Shown: piece after piece, positions 8,676 through 22,300 of the stretch | Numbering within the stretch: the first letter of the stretch is position 1 | Layout: each line of letters opens with the position of its first letter | Notes under the pieces: model-generated | The model's input: only the letters and a program-made list of their open reading frames with translations | Database searches by the model: none | Told to the model about the DNA's origin: nothing | NCBI GenBank assembly: GCA_963970005.1 | Contig: CAXAMN010026395.1 | Location: 558,582 to 622,581 of the forward strand | From: Durusdinium trenchii | Taxonomy: Eukaryota > Sar > Dinophyceae > Suessiales > Symbiodiniaceae | Length of the DNA: 64,000 nt | Direction of reading: 5' to 3' | Translations under genes and position numbers: made by a program

Positions 8676-11600
8676 TGATGTAATTAGATCTGTTTTTACA
8701 GGTGGATGGGACTCCAAAGTTTGGTCACGAACTGAATTGAACTGAAGGTCACGAACTGGCCTTTTCGGAGCGTTTCTTTCACCAAGGTGACGATGATCTT
8801 CTGCGTTGCGCCTTGAAGTTTCCCGAGCTGCTGACTTGCGCCACATGTCGCTCAAGTGGGCTGGCTGGTGGGTCAGACGATCTTCAGACCCTTCCGGGAC
8901 CGTCTGGTGGTTTCGTCTGCTGGGACCGAAAACCCTCCGTTCGACCATCCCACAAGGAGGTGCCGCGACCCGAACCGCGAAAGCCATCCTCACCGGTCCA
9001 GCATGGATTTCGACCACGCTGGCGAGTCCGATGGTACGTACCTTGGAGTCGGTGACCAGTTGTAGCTGCTTTTGGGGAGGGTAGTGTGATGTCGTTTGTT
9101 CCATTTTCTTAGGGTACCAACGAGTGATGGGGGTCCAGGTGCCCAGACTCTGGGCCACAGCCACAGCAGAGGCCGCTGTTTTGCTGAGCTGATTGGTGCA
9201 GGCCCCCCAAATGAGGGTCGAGGACTCTAATGTAGACTTATTTCAACCCCCAAGCCTCGAAAGGTTGAGGGAAGTTGAGGGGTTTGGGCTGCAATGTGAG
9301 TTTGGATTTGGTCGTATATTTTTTTCAAAGGCATCGGTTGGTTGGTTTGCTTCGCTTGCTCCGCAAGTCTCAGAAAGGACACACGTTCCACCGTGCCGAA
9401 CCCCGCGTTCCACCGTGCCGAAGCCTTTCCAAACGGTCCGACTTCTCCGGTCGAAGGAAGGTCCACCGAGAGGATTCGGAACATGAGAATTCGTGTGTGA
9501 GCAAAACACGGTCTGGGCCTTGCTTCTCTGGTTTCGAACACCTGCTATAACATCTTTGCCATGTTTACTTCCTGCTGAAAGAAATTGAAAAGAAACGTTA
9601 ACACAATGGAGGTTGCATGAGGTTGCCCACAAATTTGAACTACCTGCCCGGGGCCCCCGCGCACACAGCGCGGTGTTTTCCGAGGGCTCACCACTGCTGA
9701 GCCACTTGGAGAACGCGATTGCTGAAGGCGCTGGAAACTAAAGAGACAGGTCCGGGCCGGGACGATTAATATCAATCGGGCCGTGAACTGAAGACGAGGA
9801 TGTACATATCACAAAATCTGACAACATTACATTACACAACAAAAACAATATACAAAAGCATCATATACTCGAAAGATCTCCACCATTTTCTATAGGAGCA
9901 TGATGTTTTTTGAAGACGATCCACAAGGAAGTCGGTGAATCCCTTGACTCAAAGAAAAGGCTCCTTGACTCAATCAATTGACAAACATGAGGTTCCCAGT
10001 GAGGTACTGACGGGCTAATTTGCGAAACGCAGGACTTGTGCAAGACACCTCCCCGATCCGCAAACCGGGCGCTAAACCACCATTTGTTTAAATCGGGCTA
10101 CTCTACAAACCAAGGTTAAATCGGGCTCCAGATACCCACTTTGTGTGTCGACAGAAACCCACAAATGGTTCAAACAGGAACAGCACGATGGGGTCGTTTT
10201 CCAAGTGGTGAAATGCTGAAATGCGGACCGGTGAACGGTCCAAGTGAATCCGGTGATCCCGTTAACCTTGAAAACTATCTTTTCTGCACTATCAAATTTG
10301 ATGTTGGAGGTTGTTCAAGATGAATAGTTTCAGTTAAGCCCGATTCACGGCAGCTTCTCCGCCATTCTGGTGTGGGCAAATCCCAAAGTCCTTGCGGAGT
10401 GGTTTCAGATAGTGTCTTTTTTAAAAACCTAGTTTGTTGAACCCGCTGACTAATTTTGTTCAAGCGAGTTGAAACCACCACATTTGGGCTTCTACTTGGG
10501 CATTGCGACATGGTGTGGGGACAAGGCTCTCGCTCTCGCAACATGATGACGACCGCTGTTGAGTTGGAAGAGGCTCAAGAGCTTTGCCGAAAAATGAATT
10601 TAGTATGTCAATGACAATTATTACTGAACATCCATGAATGCCTGGACTCTCTGTGTATACGTATTATACGTATGCAAGCACTTTGGGTCGGATGTGCCAT
10701 ACTGTGGCCCGTGTATCTCGGTTGACTCCCGGTGCATAATTAGGTCTTGACCATGGGTGATCAACACACAATACTGAACAGCTGCCACGTTGAGCTGATG
10801 CTGGGGCCGCTGGGGGCATGAAAAGCACATGCAACCTGGACAGAGCCCGGTTCCTGAGCCCAATCGGAGACACCCGGTTCGCTATGAAGCTCGTGGGCTT
10901 AGTGAAACAAAGCACATGACCTGAGTCAAAAAAGCAGCAACTTGGAGGATGCAGGTCACCGCAGGTCCATGATTCATTGGAAGGCACGTCTCTCGACCAG
11001 TGTGGATTGCTGAAGAGACATGCATAAATATGCATGTTTACTGCATCTTTCTTCCGATATTCCATTCTATGCAACCTCCTTACCCGCTTTCAAACGCCTA
11101 ACAGCCTGCGACACCACGCGCGTGCGACGCACTGCGACGCTCTGGGTGTCGTCATGGAGGAGAGGCAAGTGTCGCCTTTGGATGCTTGGCACGAAGGCTG
11201 TCCTGCATGGGGGATGGATGGTTGGTTCCAGATGTCATCTTCGGATTCTGTCCTTGGAACGAGCTGGATTCGACCCCCTTGACTTGGTTCTTTCGTGCAT
11301 GGCTGTGCATGGCTGCTCAGTCTTCTCATGTCTTCGACCACATGGTCGATCCTAGGAGCTGCAATCAGGTGGTCGACTGGGGCTCCAGTCGTGCCTCCTC
11401 AGGTGACCGGTGAGACTGGACCCCCCAAACCACCCCACCCCACCCACCCCCCTGTCCCATCGAACCTATCGAACCCAACCGGAAGGTACTCGTCCTTGGA
11501 GCCAACGGGTGATGTCCTCTAGCTGGAGTCTCAGCTGGTAGCTCGCAAGATGAGTACAAGAGTACAAGTACAAGTACCTGTCCCAGTTTCTAGAGTAACG

Positions 11601-14600
11601 CATCGTCGGGTCCAGGATGCTCCTCGAGGTGTTGTCCATACGAAACATCAGGTCTAGCCTAGCCGGCTGACAGGCTGACATGATCCTGTATCCACATACC
11701 TTCTCAGAAGGTACTTGGACCCTCCGAGCCTACAGAACTAGTCTCAAATCATCTCAAATCACCTGAGAAGGTGGCAGTGGATTGGGAAAGATGAGCTGGG
11801 TCAGACTTGCCCTTCTGGCTGGATCGGAACTTGGAGCGATTTCTCTCTCTACTTTCTGCTAGCTTTGAGGTACCCTCCATGCAGCTGAGTAGAGGTTTTA
11901 GGTGCTCCATCCCGGGTCCAGGTACCGTACCTCCTTTTCGGAGGGTGGAACGGAGGTGAGACAGAGTAAACATACGAAACCAAAGGCCGACCCGGAGTGA
12001 GTGGAGAAAAGGACCTGATTCGGAGTCCGAATCCAGGGTCTAGCCAGACACTCCCATGCCACACTCCATGTACGTAGTAAAGTTGTTTTATGTTGTTTTA
12101 TGTTATTTTCCTATAGACCCCTTTTCAACCACCCCAATGTAAGCAAAGATGGTAGTTGTTCGCTTTATGGAGTATTTTGAGAAGGGGGGCAATCTCCGGA
12201 CCTTATCCTGGTCTCTCTTCCGCCCATTCTCTCCCTCTCTCTCTCTCTCTTTCGCTGGGGCGGCCCGGGTCATTTTGGGTCGCTGAGGAGTCGGAACATT
12301 GGGAAACACGTGACTTGGAGTGATGAACCAGGGGGGGAGACTCTGGAGGCGCTGGGTGTAGTCCTGTAAAAGATGTTTGTACCTCAGAACAGGAGTGCAA
12401 GATAGTACAAGTATACCCAGTGCATCCCAGTTACCACTATATAAGGAACCAGGGATTCTAGGTCTAGGTGTTAGTCTTTGGAACCACTGGTTACCAGCTA
12501 TAGTGGTAACTGGATGCCCTGGGATAGCTAGAATTTATAGGGTCATGTCATGTCCCATTTTCTAGAGTACTTGAAGTCGGGTCAGGGGTCTAGGAGATTC
12601 CAGAAAGGAACGTTTCGCAGGGCGATGGTCCTGCTAGGTGACTGCGTTTGCACCATCCTTTTGAATCCAGGCCACTATTGGACCCATTTGACCCTACCGT
12701 AAAATATAGTCTTTGAAACATTCCCATTGCAAAGACAGATTGGAACAATCATGGGACCCTGGTTCTTCAAAGTGACCTTTTGATATCCCACTTCCAGGTC
12801 ATTTGGGCCCGTCGAAGGTCTTAGGGACTGCAAAAAGGTAAGTTTCAAGAAGCTGGGCTATACCATTGTTTTCGACCATGTGGTTTTTGGGACGTTTTGG
12901 TAGGAATGCAATGGCTACATTGAACATACTTTAACCAACGACACCCATCGTCCATTCTGAAATCAGACACTATGTGATCTATCTCCCACCCAAATACCCC
13001 ACACCCTCAGCCTTCTCAGAGCGGCAACCTCAAGCACACAGCGCCTGCTGTCTTGGAAAAACAGATCGGTGATAGACCGAGGCCCCTTATTTTGGAACCG
13101 TGAGGATGTAGATCTGGCTGCGGAACCGTGCCGAGTTGGCGGTGGAAGCCGGGAGAACACGGATCGGTTCCGCACGGCCAGGCTCTCTGCCGTGTGAAAT
13201 GGGCGGCCCTCGTGAAGCGATCGGTGGAAGCGAGTTGATGGTGATCGAGACGGAAGGCACCACCTGAAAGAATGGAAGTGGAAGGCACCACCTGGAACAA
13301 GTCTCCTTTCGGGGCCATGCACCCCCATTCTTGCAGGATCTACATCCTCACGCTTGGCTGACAAAACATGTTTTCCCTCGCCCAAGAACTTGGATCGCAC
13401 AGCCTAGTCCGGGATTAGGCATGAAGACACTGCTGCGTGAGAACAGTGAGAGCCATGAGACTTGGCAGAGATGGTCGGCCTTGGCAAAGTGTCTAGTGCT
13501 GAATTTATAAGTTGGTTTGTGCTTTAACAAGTTCACCGGGTTCACGGGGTAGATCTCAAGTGAATTGGACAGGGCACCCAAGAATGCAAATCAAAACATG
13601 AATTGCATGACTCGAACTGCCTTGAGATGGGCAGAGGACCCAGCTTTTAGACGATGGGCAGAGGAGATCTGATTGCGCTGTCTTCCTGCGTTCAGATGGA
13701 AGGATCACCAAGCAGTCCCCAGTGACACGGAAAAACGACCAAAGTCCTTGGAATGACCGAACTGCCCGGTGCTGGGAATGACCGCGAAGGCGACGGGCGC
13801 CCTGGAAAAACGGGCTCCTTTTCCACATCTTCAAACCATCGACAGGGCTCCGGCCGGACGATCATCGATTCTCGGTCTCGACCTGCAAGACCCAGATCTC
13901 GACCTGCAGGTTTGTTCGAACGGACATGACCCGTTCGGCGCATCGTGGCTCAAATCGACGGAAGCAGCGAAGCAGAGCCCAGTGGTGACGTGGTGCAAAG
14001 GGAGCAACAGGTGGACCTCCATTTCGTGTCGTGTACCAGGTCTCCTTTGAGGTTGTTTTGGGAGACTTAAAAGTGGAAGGTGGTGACCCTAATGACCTGC
14101 TGCAGAGTACAAGTAATATGATATAATATGAATTAAGTATGGTATAAATGATATACCTTCTCAAGCAACCGCGGCTTGTGCACGGTGTCAGTACCCTAGT
14201 TCACCCGTGTCTACGTGTCACGGGACAGCTGACATGGCGAAAACGGAGGTGCGGGTGCGGGAGGGGGAGTGGAAGCGAGTGGAGTCGCCCGTTTTGGGTC
14301 CGAACGCTTTTGATCCAGTTTTGATCCGAACGGATGCATTTGTTTTGTTCAAGGAGCTTACTTGAAAAGGAAGACCACCATTTTGTGCTTCTACATGCTT
14401 AAATAATCATGCACATGGAAGTGGAAAACCACCTGTTTGTAGAGGAAACTGGTCATCCAAGGGGCCATGTTCAGACATCAACTATATCCTTTGCTTTCCA
14501 AGATTATTAAACACATAGTTGACCTGGCTATTTCGTTCTGAACAAACTCTGTAAAAACATAGGGTTGTTCTTCAGTGAAGCCAATTAAAGTCCCTTTCTA

Positions 14601-15562
14601 CATTCATGGTGGGTGTAAAACCACAGGGAACTCTACAAAAGGCTGTTTGGTGTTTGGTGGGGTTACTCAGCTGTCATCCCTTTTTCGAACGCACGATGGG
14701 ACCCCGCGCCTCGTCGCAGGCGGTTGGAACACTCGGTTTCACCGGTTCGACCGGAGTCCGAGCCCAGTGGATCCCATCCCAGCTACGAACTAAAGAATCA
14801 GGGAACCAGAGGCCCAGACGTTCGTTCGGTCGGCCATGTGTTTTCAGGCTTGTTTCTTTTAACCACTATAGTATATAACTGGATAACTGGGGCAAGTGCT
14901 TTGGACCATGGGAAGCATGTGAACCCCGTCAAGATGTTTCATATTTGTTGATCTGTGTTTTTCTTTGGTTTTCTGATTTCATGGATTCTTTGTGGATGAA
15001 TGGGAGAAGTAGTTGTGTTGAACCCTACGTGGAGAATCCTAAGGATATCCGAACTCAGCATAATTATCCATGGATTCATCACAAAATGGATCCTATTTTT
15101 CATCTCACGGAAATTCTCACTTGGCCTTTTCACCGCAGCTGTTTAGCAGTCTTGGTGGCTCTAAAACCTCTCAAGAGGATTTGATCCGAAGGATCAAGGC
15201 ACCAAGTCAGAGCAGAATCCTGCTGAGGTTTTCTTGAGCTCCAAGACTTGACTGCTCACTACGTCTCCAAAGGCACTTGGGACGGAGATCGCTACAGGAC
15301 TGCCACACATTCAGATCCTGACAGATCCAGATCTGATGAAAGTCGGCACTTGGGCCCTTGCTGCCTTGGCTTCTTGCTACCTTGGTGGTAGCAGTGTGCT
15401 GCCTTGTTTGCCAGATGCGATACCTGAAGGCAATAGAATCTGGTGAATGGAGAGCTGATCTATCCCATAGGGATGCTTGGATTATCGGTCGATGCCGACT
15501 TTTTGGAAGAAAGACATACAAGCCGTACTCATGCTCTCAGCTGTATACTGACTACAGCTCAT

Positions 15563-15692
15563 GGCCCAGACACTCCATGTATGTCATATTTGCCTACATT
15601 GACCCCACGTCAACCACCCCAATCTAGTATATATATATATACATATTGTATGTATATATATATACTAATGCCATATATGGAGTGTCCAGGAA
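15563..15692. mobile_element. MITE-like element, CACTCCATG family
   Basis: The left end CCCAGACACTCCATGTATG is complementary to the right end CATATATGGAGTGTCCAGG. The middle holds CCACCCCAAT, a signature of this family, and a TA-rich palindrome at 15629-15666. Other members: 16383-16495, 44442-44575 and 59948-60085. Confidence 0.65.
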
Positions 15693-16219
15693 ATACTGTA
15701 TACGTGTTTTCGTTGGGTGCCGGCCAATGGTTACCAAAGACGAGCCGGTCAGAGCTGGGAGCCGGGAGCTGGGTCAGCTGGTGGTTCAGCGCCGACGTCC
15801 GGCGCCAACAGACGGTGTTCCAACAAAGTGTGCCCCACCAGACAGCCCAGGCGGCCCAGAATCGCCTTTTTGACGTCCATTTGTTGCAGAAGTGACATCA
15901 AGATGCTGTCTATATGATGTGACGTATGTATGCCACCAGCACCTTCCAATAAATCTCCACACTATCCTACTTGTGGAAAGCCGTTTTCCGCACTCCTTTG
16001 AAGTTCAAGGATCAGTTTTTGATCCACCAATCCCAGCGCTGTGAACATCAGTGAGCATCAGCAAACATCGGATCCACTGTGACCAGATCCTCCGTTGGCA
16101 CAAAAAGAAAACCACTATATATATTTATATGGAATAGTGAATAGTTAAGTGAGATACTCCGATATTTACCCCCATGATCCGATGACCTAGCCGATCTTCC
16201 GTCACCGATCTTCCCTCAG

Positions 16220-16338
16220 GATTTGGGTCAACGGCTGGCCGGCCGGCTTCGTGACGGCGGCGCTGCTGCGGATTCTGCTGGAGGAACGCCTGGGGCGGCT
16301 CGGAGCGACGCAGGTCGTCTTCTTCGACCGGCGCGGAG
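16220..16338 (+). CDS. Exon 1 of the placed set: start of OpuAC-like domain
   Basis: Acceptor CTTCCCTCAG|G; one base completes the previous codon. Reads IWVNGWPAGFVTAALLRILL, then LEERLG and QVVFFDRRGG. Trp followed by a helix and xEExLG matches the beginning of glycine-betaine-binding domains. Donor GTTCGG leaves phase 1. Higher GC than its flanks. A 5' exon must exist upstream. Confidence 0.6.
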
Positions 16339-19300
16339 GTTCGGAGAAGCGAAGGAGGTGCCAAACATGGCGTCCCAGGAGCCCAAAACACTCCATGGGA
16401 CTGGAAGATTGGCCGACCCAATGGGGTGTTTGGCCTGGGCTTATGTAAATATTGCACAATCATATTGTATATAATGGAGTCATGGAGTGTTTAGGGGAGG
16501 ACTTTTGGATTACTCCCATTGTTTGCGGGGGTTGTGAAGCTTGCGACCTTTAGAATTCTGGTGGTTTGGTAGCTGAAGTTTCAGTTGTGCAGTGAGAAGT
16601 GCGGTTTTTTCTCCGGATTGACTGTGAAAGTCATTGTTGTTTCACTTTTTGGGTCGACCTTTCATCGAGCCGAATCTGGTCAATTGTAGCCATCCCATCG
16701 CAAAAGGAAATGCGAAGGTGCAAGAATCCAACTTGATTTGGGCATTTGCTTCGGCAAGTTCACCGCCGAAGACCTCATCTCCAAAGAAGAAAAGAACAAA
16801 CTGCAGAACAAAGAACCAATGCCCTAAGGTTGAGTCCGACCCAAGTCCAAATCTGGTCCTTTACCTCATTGAGTAGTGTTTTTGTATGAGAAACTCCTGT
16901 AAGATGAGGCCAAACTGACCTGTAGGGAAGATGTCTAAATCACAGTACCTGAAGAGAAGAGTGACCCTTAAGACTTGAGTGCCGGAAAGACGGTGTGGCT
17001 GGAAGAAACAACTGCATTTGACTCCTAGGTCACTGCCACGGCCTGAGGTTTCAAGTGGTGGAGAACGGTCCAGGCCCCAGCACCGTGGAGCCTCGGCAGA
17101 CGAAGATCTAAAGACGGAAGTTTCTCGCGGATGGTCCCTTTTGTCGCTGTAGCACTGTAGCCAAGAGGTCTTTGGGAATGAAAAGTCACTCATGGGTAAC
17201 AAAGCTACTGCCGCTTCACGACCTCTTGATCTCAAACCAGAATCAAGCTGACACAGTGTGACAACATGTGACAACGTTGATCATGTTGATAGGCTAATGA
17301 TACGGTCAGCCCTGGAGCCCGGTTTTCATCAGGTGCAACCTCTTGAAGTACGTACTGCACATTGTCCATCGTTCACACATACCATTTCTTTAGGCTTTTA
17401 CCACCTGGTCCCATCCGATGCCAAATACCTACAATGTCCCATGACAAGTTGTCGTATGTCTAGCGGCCTAGCGGTCTGAGTGACCCTTGGACTACCAACC
17501 GGTGAACAGAATACATTTTCCCAGCAAAATAGGGAAATGGAGTCCTTTTGCATGCCATACATTGGGTCATGTGGCATGTTCCGCATGGCCTTCGCGATCG
17601 GGTTTATCTTCTGCACGGGGGCACAGCATGCGCGGATGTCGACAGGGCTTTGTTTTGAGTTTGGATCCAGCAGATTAGTTAATTTGACAACTGCCTTGAG
17701 CTACCAACTTTGTTTCCCATCGAAAAAGAGGTCACCTGGGTTCTAGGTTTCTTCCATGAGATTACATTCTGAATTGCTTCATGATACCCATGCTCAGTCG
17801 AGGTGATCATCTTTGCGAACCTCCACACACATATATGTATAATATGTACATTACATGTAATATACCTTTATATACCTTCCCTGCCCAGCATGGACTTGCT
17901 TCAGTGATCCTAGTCGATCTGTCTCCAGGATGGCTTTTACGCACTCACAGGGTGTCAATCGCCCACCAACATTGAGGACTGTGCCTGGTGAAGACCCTGT
18001 GGAACGAACTTCCAGCTTCTACTTTATATGGAACATGACCCTGCATTGCTTGGGCCTATCTTGTATTCATGGTGCAAGGAACAATCGTGCTGTATAGGCC
18101 TTATAGCTGACAACATGTTGTGTTTGTTTGGAGAAAAACAGTGCTGTTTGAACATGTTTGATTATTAGTTGTTCTTCACTTCAATCTGCCCTGTTCCTAC
18201 AATTTCTGAGGCGTTGTTTGCTTACCACACTCACCCAAAGCTGAGTGATTGTCATGGCAAGGGCACTTTGACAAAGCCTAGCTCTTTGCATTGCCAGTTT
18301 TTTCAAGCAAGTGTTGTCTTGAGCAAATGGTTATATGGCATCCTGATGCTGCGCAAGAATCCCCAGAGGAATCTTTTGTCCAACATGTTTCCTCCCAGGA
18401 CCATTCAATGGGTATCCATCAACTACCCTGCACTACTTGCTCCTAGTAGTAGGGCCAGGAGCCCCTAGTAGTTTCTTGTTCCTAGTAGCGATGCCAGGAG
18501 CCCTAGGCATCTCCATTGGACACCCATCCAACCTGGTTCAGGTCCAGAGTTGGGTTTTGCTTTCATTTGCATCTCCAGGACTAAGCATGGATTGATGGTT
18601 GTATGCCATATCTACATTGGGGTGGTTTCAAGGGTAAATGTAGGCTTACAAGCGACTTGAGCAAGCACAGTCTGACTTGAAAGAAATGGACACTGCTGGA
18701 CGCTACCCTGCGGGCACCACACCATTCAAAAGTCAGGCTGACCTGGCTGAACTGGATGAGACTTTGGCAGAATGTGAAACCCCATGACCAAGGAGTGCAA
18801 ACGCATTAACACCTTGGCACTGGAGGAAGATTAGCCAAAGAACGCGCCATGCTCAAGCGCAAGCAGCTCATGACGGAATGCCAGGCAGTTGTAGACAAAC
18901 TCATTGAGGCGGACAACTTGGGGTTGGATGACCCACTCCAACAGCAGTCGATCGATGATGCATTCAGAGTCTTATGGAAAGTGAGTACGGCAAGGTCATT
19001 CAAGACGTAAGAAAGGAGCAGAAAGCAAAAAGAGGATGCGGAAAAGGAAAAGGCCAAAATTGAAAAGGAAAAGAAGAACGTTTTGGAAAGCCACCCTTCC
19101 ACGTTGATGAAAGATGCCGTGGAGTCCATTGTGGAAGCCAAGTTCAAACAAGTGCAGCGTGAAGCCGATGGGTTCATGATGGATGACTACGGCACCAATG
19201 ACTACATCAATGCTGGAATGAAGAAAGCGTGTGACGCCTTGCAAAAAAAATAGCTTGGCCCCTGCAGGAAGCAAGGGGACGCGTGGCAAGCCCGTCCCGA

Positions 19301-22300
19301 CCCGTCCTCTTATTTCGTCCTCGCATCGCACTGTTTCCCCGAGCGGGCCTACCTGGGTTTAGTGGAAAGGGTCGTTTCGCACCTTCATTGTCTTCAACAC
19401 GTACGCGCCAAAACGGTTGCCAAGTACGTGTTGCACCGTTTTTGTTGCGCGCTAGCTCTTTTGTCCCGTTTTGCCCAGGTCATATGCCGCAAGCAACATG
19501 TGTTCTGTTCCCACTTCAAGAAACACAACAAAACATAGAACAGAGCAAAAAGTCTTGGTTCGTTAAAAAGAAATGGACACAGCAGTAATTTTGCATACTT
19601 ATTGGTGGGCCATACGCACCCAAGTTGATGTCATCATGAATATCACTTAAGACTTAAGCTTTCTTGGTGGCCTATAGTTTCCTCAATGGTCAGCTTGGAT
19701 TTGAAAACGCAATAATGCAACAAAACAAAATGACACGGACACATACTGACACTGATTATTCAGGTGTTCTTCCTGGATATGATAGTTAGTTAGGTCTTCA
19801 GGATTGAATTACCTGCCTTTGCACCCTCTCACACTGCGCACAGGACTGGCCTGCAGAGCTATTATGTGCGCTAAGTGTTGACTTTAAGAAAGGCGCAGAC
19901 CGCACACCACGCAAACACTTTGTTAACTGGAAAACAAATTGGAGGGGCATATAATTTTGAGATTATTTTGGAATTTGTTTCGTTCTATTTTTGGATTGTT
20001 TTTTTTTTTTTTGTCTTTCTGTGCTAGTGTTGCTGTTCCTTGCTTCTCACTGCTTCTTTGCTTTGTTTTTGCTTTTCTGTGCTTGTCTTGCTGTTCCTTG
20101 CTTCTCACTGCTTCTTGTGTTTTTTTGTTTTGCTTTTCTTGCTTTTCTGTACTTGTGTTGCTTTTCCTTGCTTCTCACTGCTTCTGTGCTTTTCCTGCTT
20201 TTCTGTGCTTGTTTTACTTTTCCTTGCTTTTCATTGCTTCTTTGTGAATCCTTTTTTTCCCTTGCTTTTGCTGCTTTTTTGTGCCTTCTTTCTTGCTTGG
20301 TTTGTTTTACCTGCTGTTTCTCCTTGTTGGCTTTTTGTTGTTCCTTCTTCTCGTCTTTTTGTAGCGTAGTGAGCCTCTTTGATCTTTGATTAGTTGATGC
20401 TGTCGCTTTTGAGGGGTAGGTATCCATGATACGCATCAAAGAAATAACAATACTAATACGCATCAATGAAAAAATGTTTGTCCCCTCATCCCGTGGTCTG
20501 CTGGTCCCCTGGTCCCTTGGTCCAATGGTGCCGTGGTTTCTTGCTCCCCTGGTGCGCCGGTCCCTTGGTAAGTCCCCTGTCCTTCTTGTGCTACACAGGT
20601 CCTTTGGGCGCGCGTCAAAAAATCAATAATGCATCATCAATCCATCTTGTTGCTTATGGTTGTGAGCCAAAAACTGCCGCTTTTGCTGTTTCTTTTGTTT
20701 TGCCTGGTCGTATTTTCCTGCTGTTTCCTATATCTTCCTTGCTTCCCTGCTTGTGTTTCTTTGTTTCTTCTTTGACATAAGACCTAAATGTTAAGATCAG
20801 CGCTCCGTGCTTCCCAAAGTGCACTCCTGGTTCACATACACTGCTCACCAGGAAATCTGCATAACAAACGTAACACGATACCTTTATATATCCACCGCAA
20901 CCCCATAATGGCCGATGCTAAGGGCCACACGAGACTTTGGCCATCTCAAAAAAAGTTTTTTCACAAAAGACTTGAATGCAAGGTTTACAAAGCGCTGCCA
21001 AGGTGAAATTGCATACCTTTTGTGAGCCCCCTGACGGTTAAATTTCGGGGAGGAAGGTGCCATTTCAACTGCGCGGACCTTTTGTGAGCCACCCGATGGT
21101 AACATTTAGAGGAGGAAGGGGCCATTCCAACCGTGCGTGCCTTTTGTGAACCACCCGGGCGTAAAGTTTAGAGGAGGAAGGTGCCATTCCAAACGGCGCA
21201 TAGTTTTTGTGAGCCGCCCGAGGGTAAAATTTAGAGGAGGAAGGTGCCAATCCAACGGTGCATACCTTTTGTGTGAGCCACCCGAGGTTAAATTTTAGTG
21301 GAGGAAGGTGCCAGTCCAATCGTGCATACCTGGCATAGCCACCCGAGGGTAAGATTTAGAGGAGGAAGGTGCCATTCCAATGCAGCAACATGCCTGTGTG
21401 CGCAAGTGGGTCGCTGCGTGTGCAAGTGAGTCATGCGTTGCCAAAAGTGAGGTAACTTTTGCATGCGCAAGTGAGACAACTCCCACGGCGGATGCTAAGG
21501 GCCACCAGGCATTGGCCATCTAACAATCTAGCAAAAGACTTGAATGCTTAGATTACCGACGTTTACAAAGCGCTGCCAAGGTCAAATTGAAGGAAGGACA
21601 GCAGGGACCACTCCAACAAAGCACATCTTCTGTGAGCCACCTAAGGTTGGATGCTAAGGGCTACCAGGCTGTTGCCATCTGACTTGAGACCTAGATGTTA
21701 AGATCAGCGCTCCCTCCAAGGTTCACATAACGCTGCGGTCCCCCTGCGTCTTGCCCTGAAAGTACTCTTCCCGTATTCTCCAGCCGCTGCTGGGGTCGTT
21801 TCTTTTGGGTGATTTGATATCGTCAAAAGCAAAGCTTCCCGGTCGTCACCGCCGGAGAAAGGTTGCCGGCCGCCGCGACATGTTTGGTTTCCCCCTCAGA
21901 CCAAATAGCAATCACACACAAGAAATGGCCTGGGTAAGACCAAAGAAAGGTTACAATCGATGATCTGTTGGTGTGAACAGGATTTCATTCTTTCCTGCAA
22001 CCTCACCCCGACCATATTTTGTACGCTGGGGGAAGTGACCGGTGACAGTGTTTCATGGTGTTTTTTTTTTTGGTCCCGTCCGCAGGATCGCGGCTGCTTT
22101 CCAAAGCCCACACTGACCTACGACCACATCAGCGTGGAAGGGTGGACGGAGTCGTACCAGATGCTTTGGGATGACATCGAGCGCGATTTTCCACAAACGG
22201 CTCCCAGAAACTTGGGGAACATGGGTTTCTTGGCAGGAAGGCTGGAAGGCAGCGCGGAATAGAAGTAGGCAGTAGTTTCACTTCAATGCCACAAGCTGTG

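Larger units (their letters stand above)
8001..16219. other. Gene-free stretch with repeats
   Basis: No reliable gene. Contains foldback elements at 8178-8246, 8551-8675 and 15563-15692, a duplicated TTCCACCGTGCCGAA unit near 9386-9422, a C-rich tract at 11414-11455, a GTACAAGTACAAG run at 11553-11578 and a CT run at 12228-12251. Open frames at 8658-9164 and 12963-13400 (minus) match nothing I know and lack splice-site support. Confidence 0.55.
16339..22085. other. Interval between exons 1 and 2 (at least one exon not found)
   Basis: Phase 1 at 16338 and phase 0 at 22086 cannot join directly, so at least one exon is unplaced. The interval holds a foldback at 16383-16495, the frameshifted coding remnant at 18644-19253, the T-rich array at 19960-20375 and the 62 bp satellite at 21011-21395. 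No other signal recognised. Confidence 0.55.

Noticed and set aside
12963..13400. 145-codon minus-strand frame
   Set aside because: No domain, no splice signals, surrounded by repeats.
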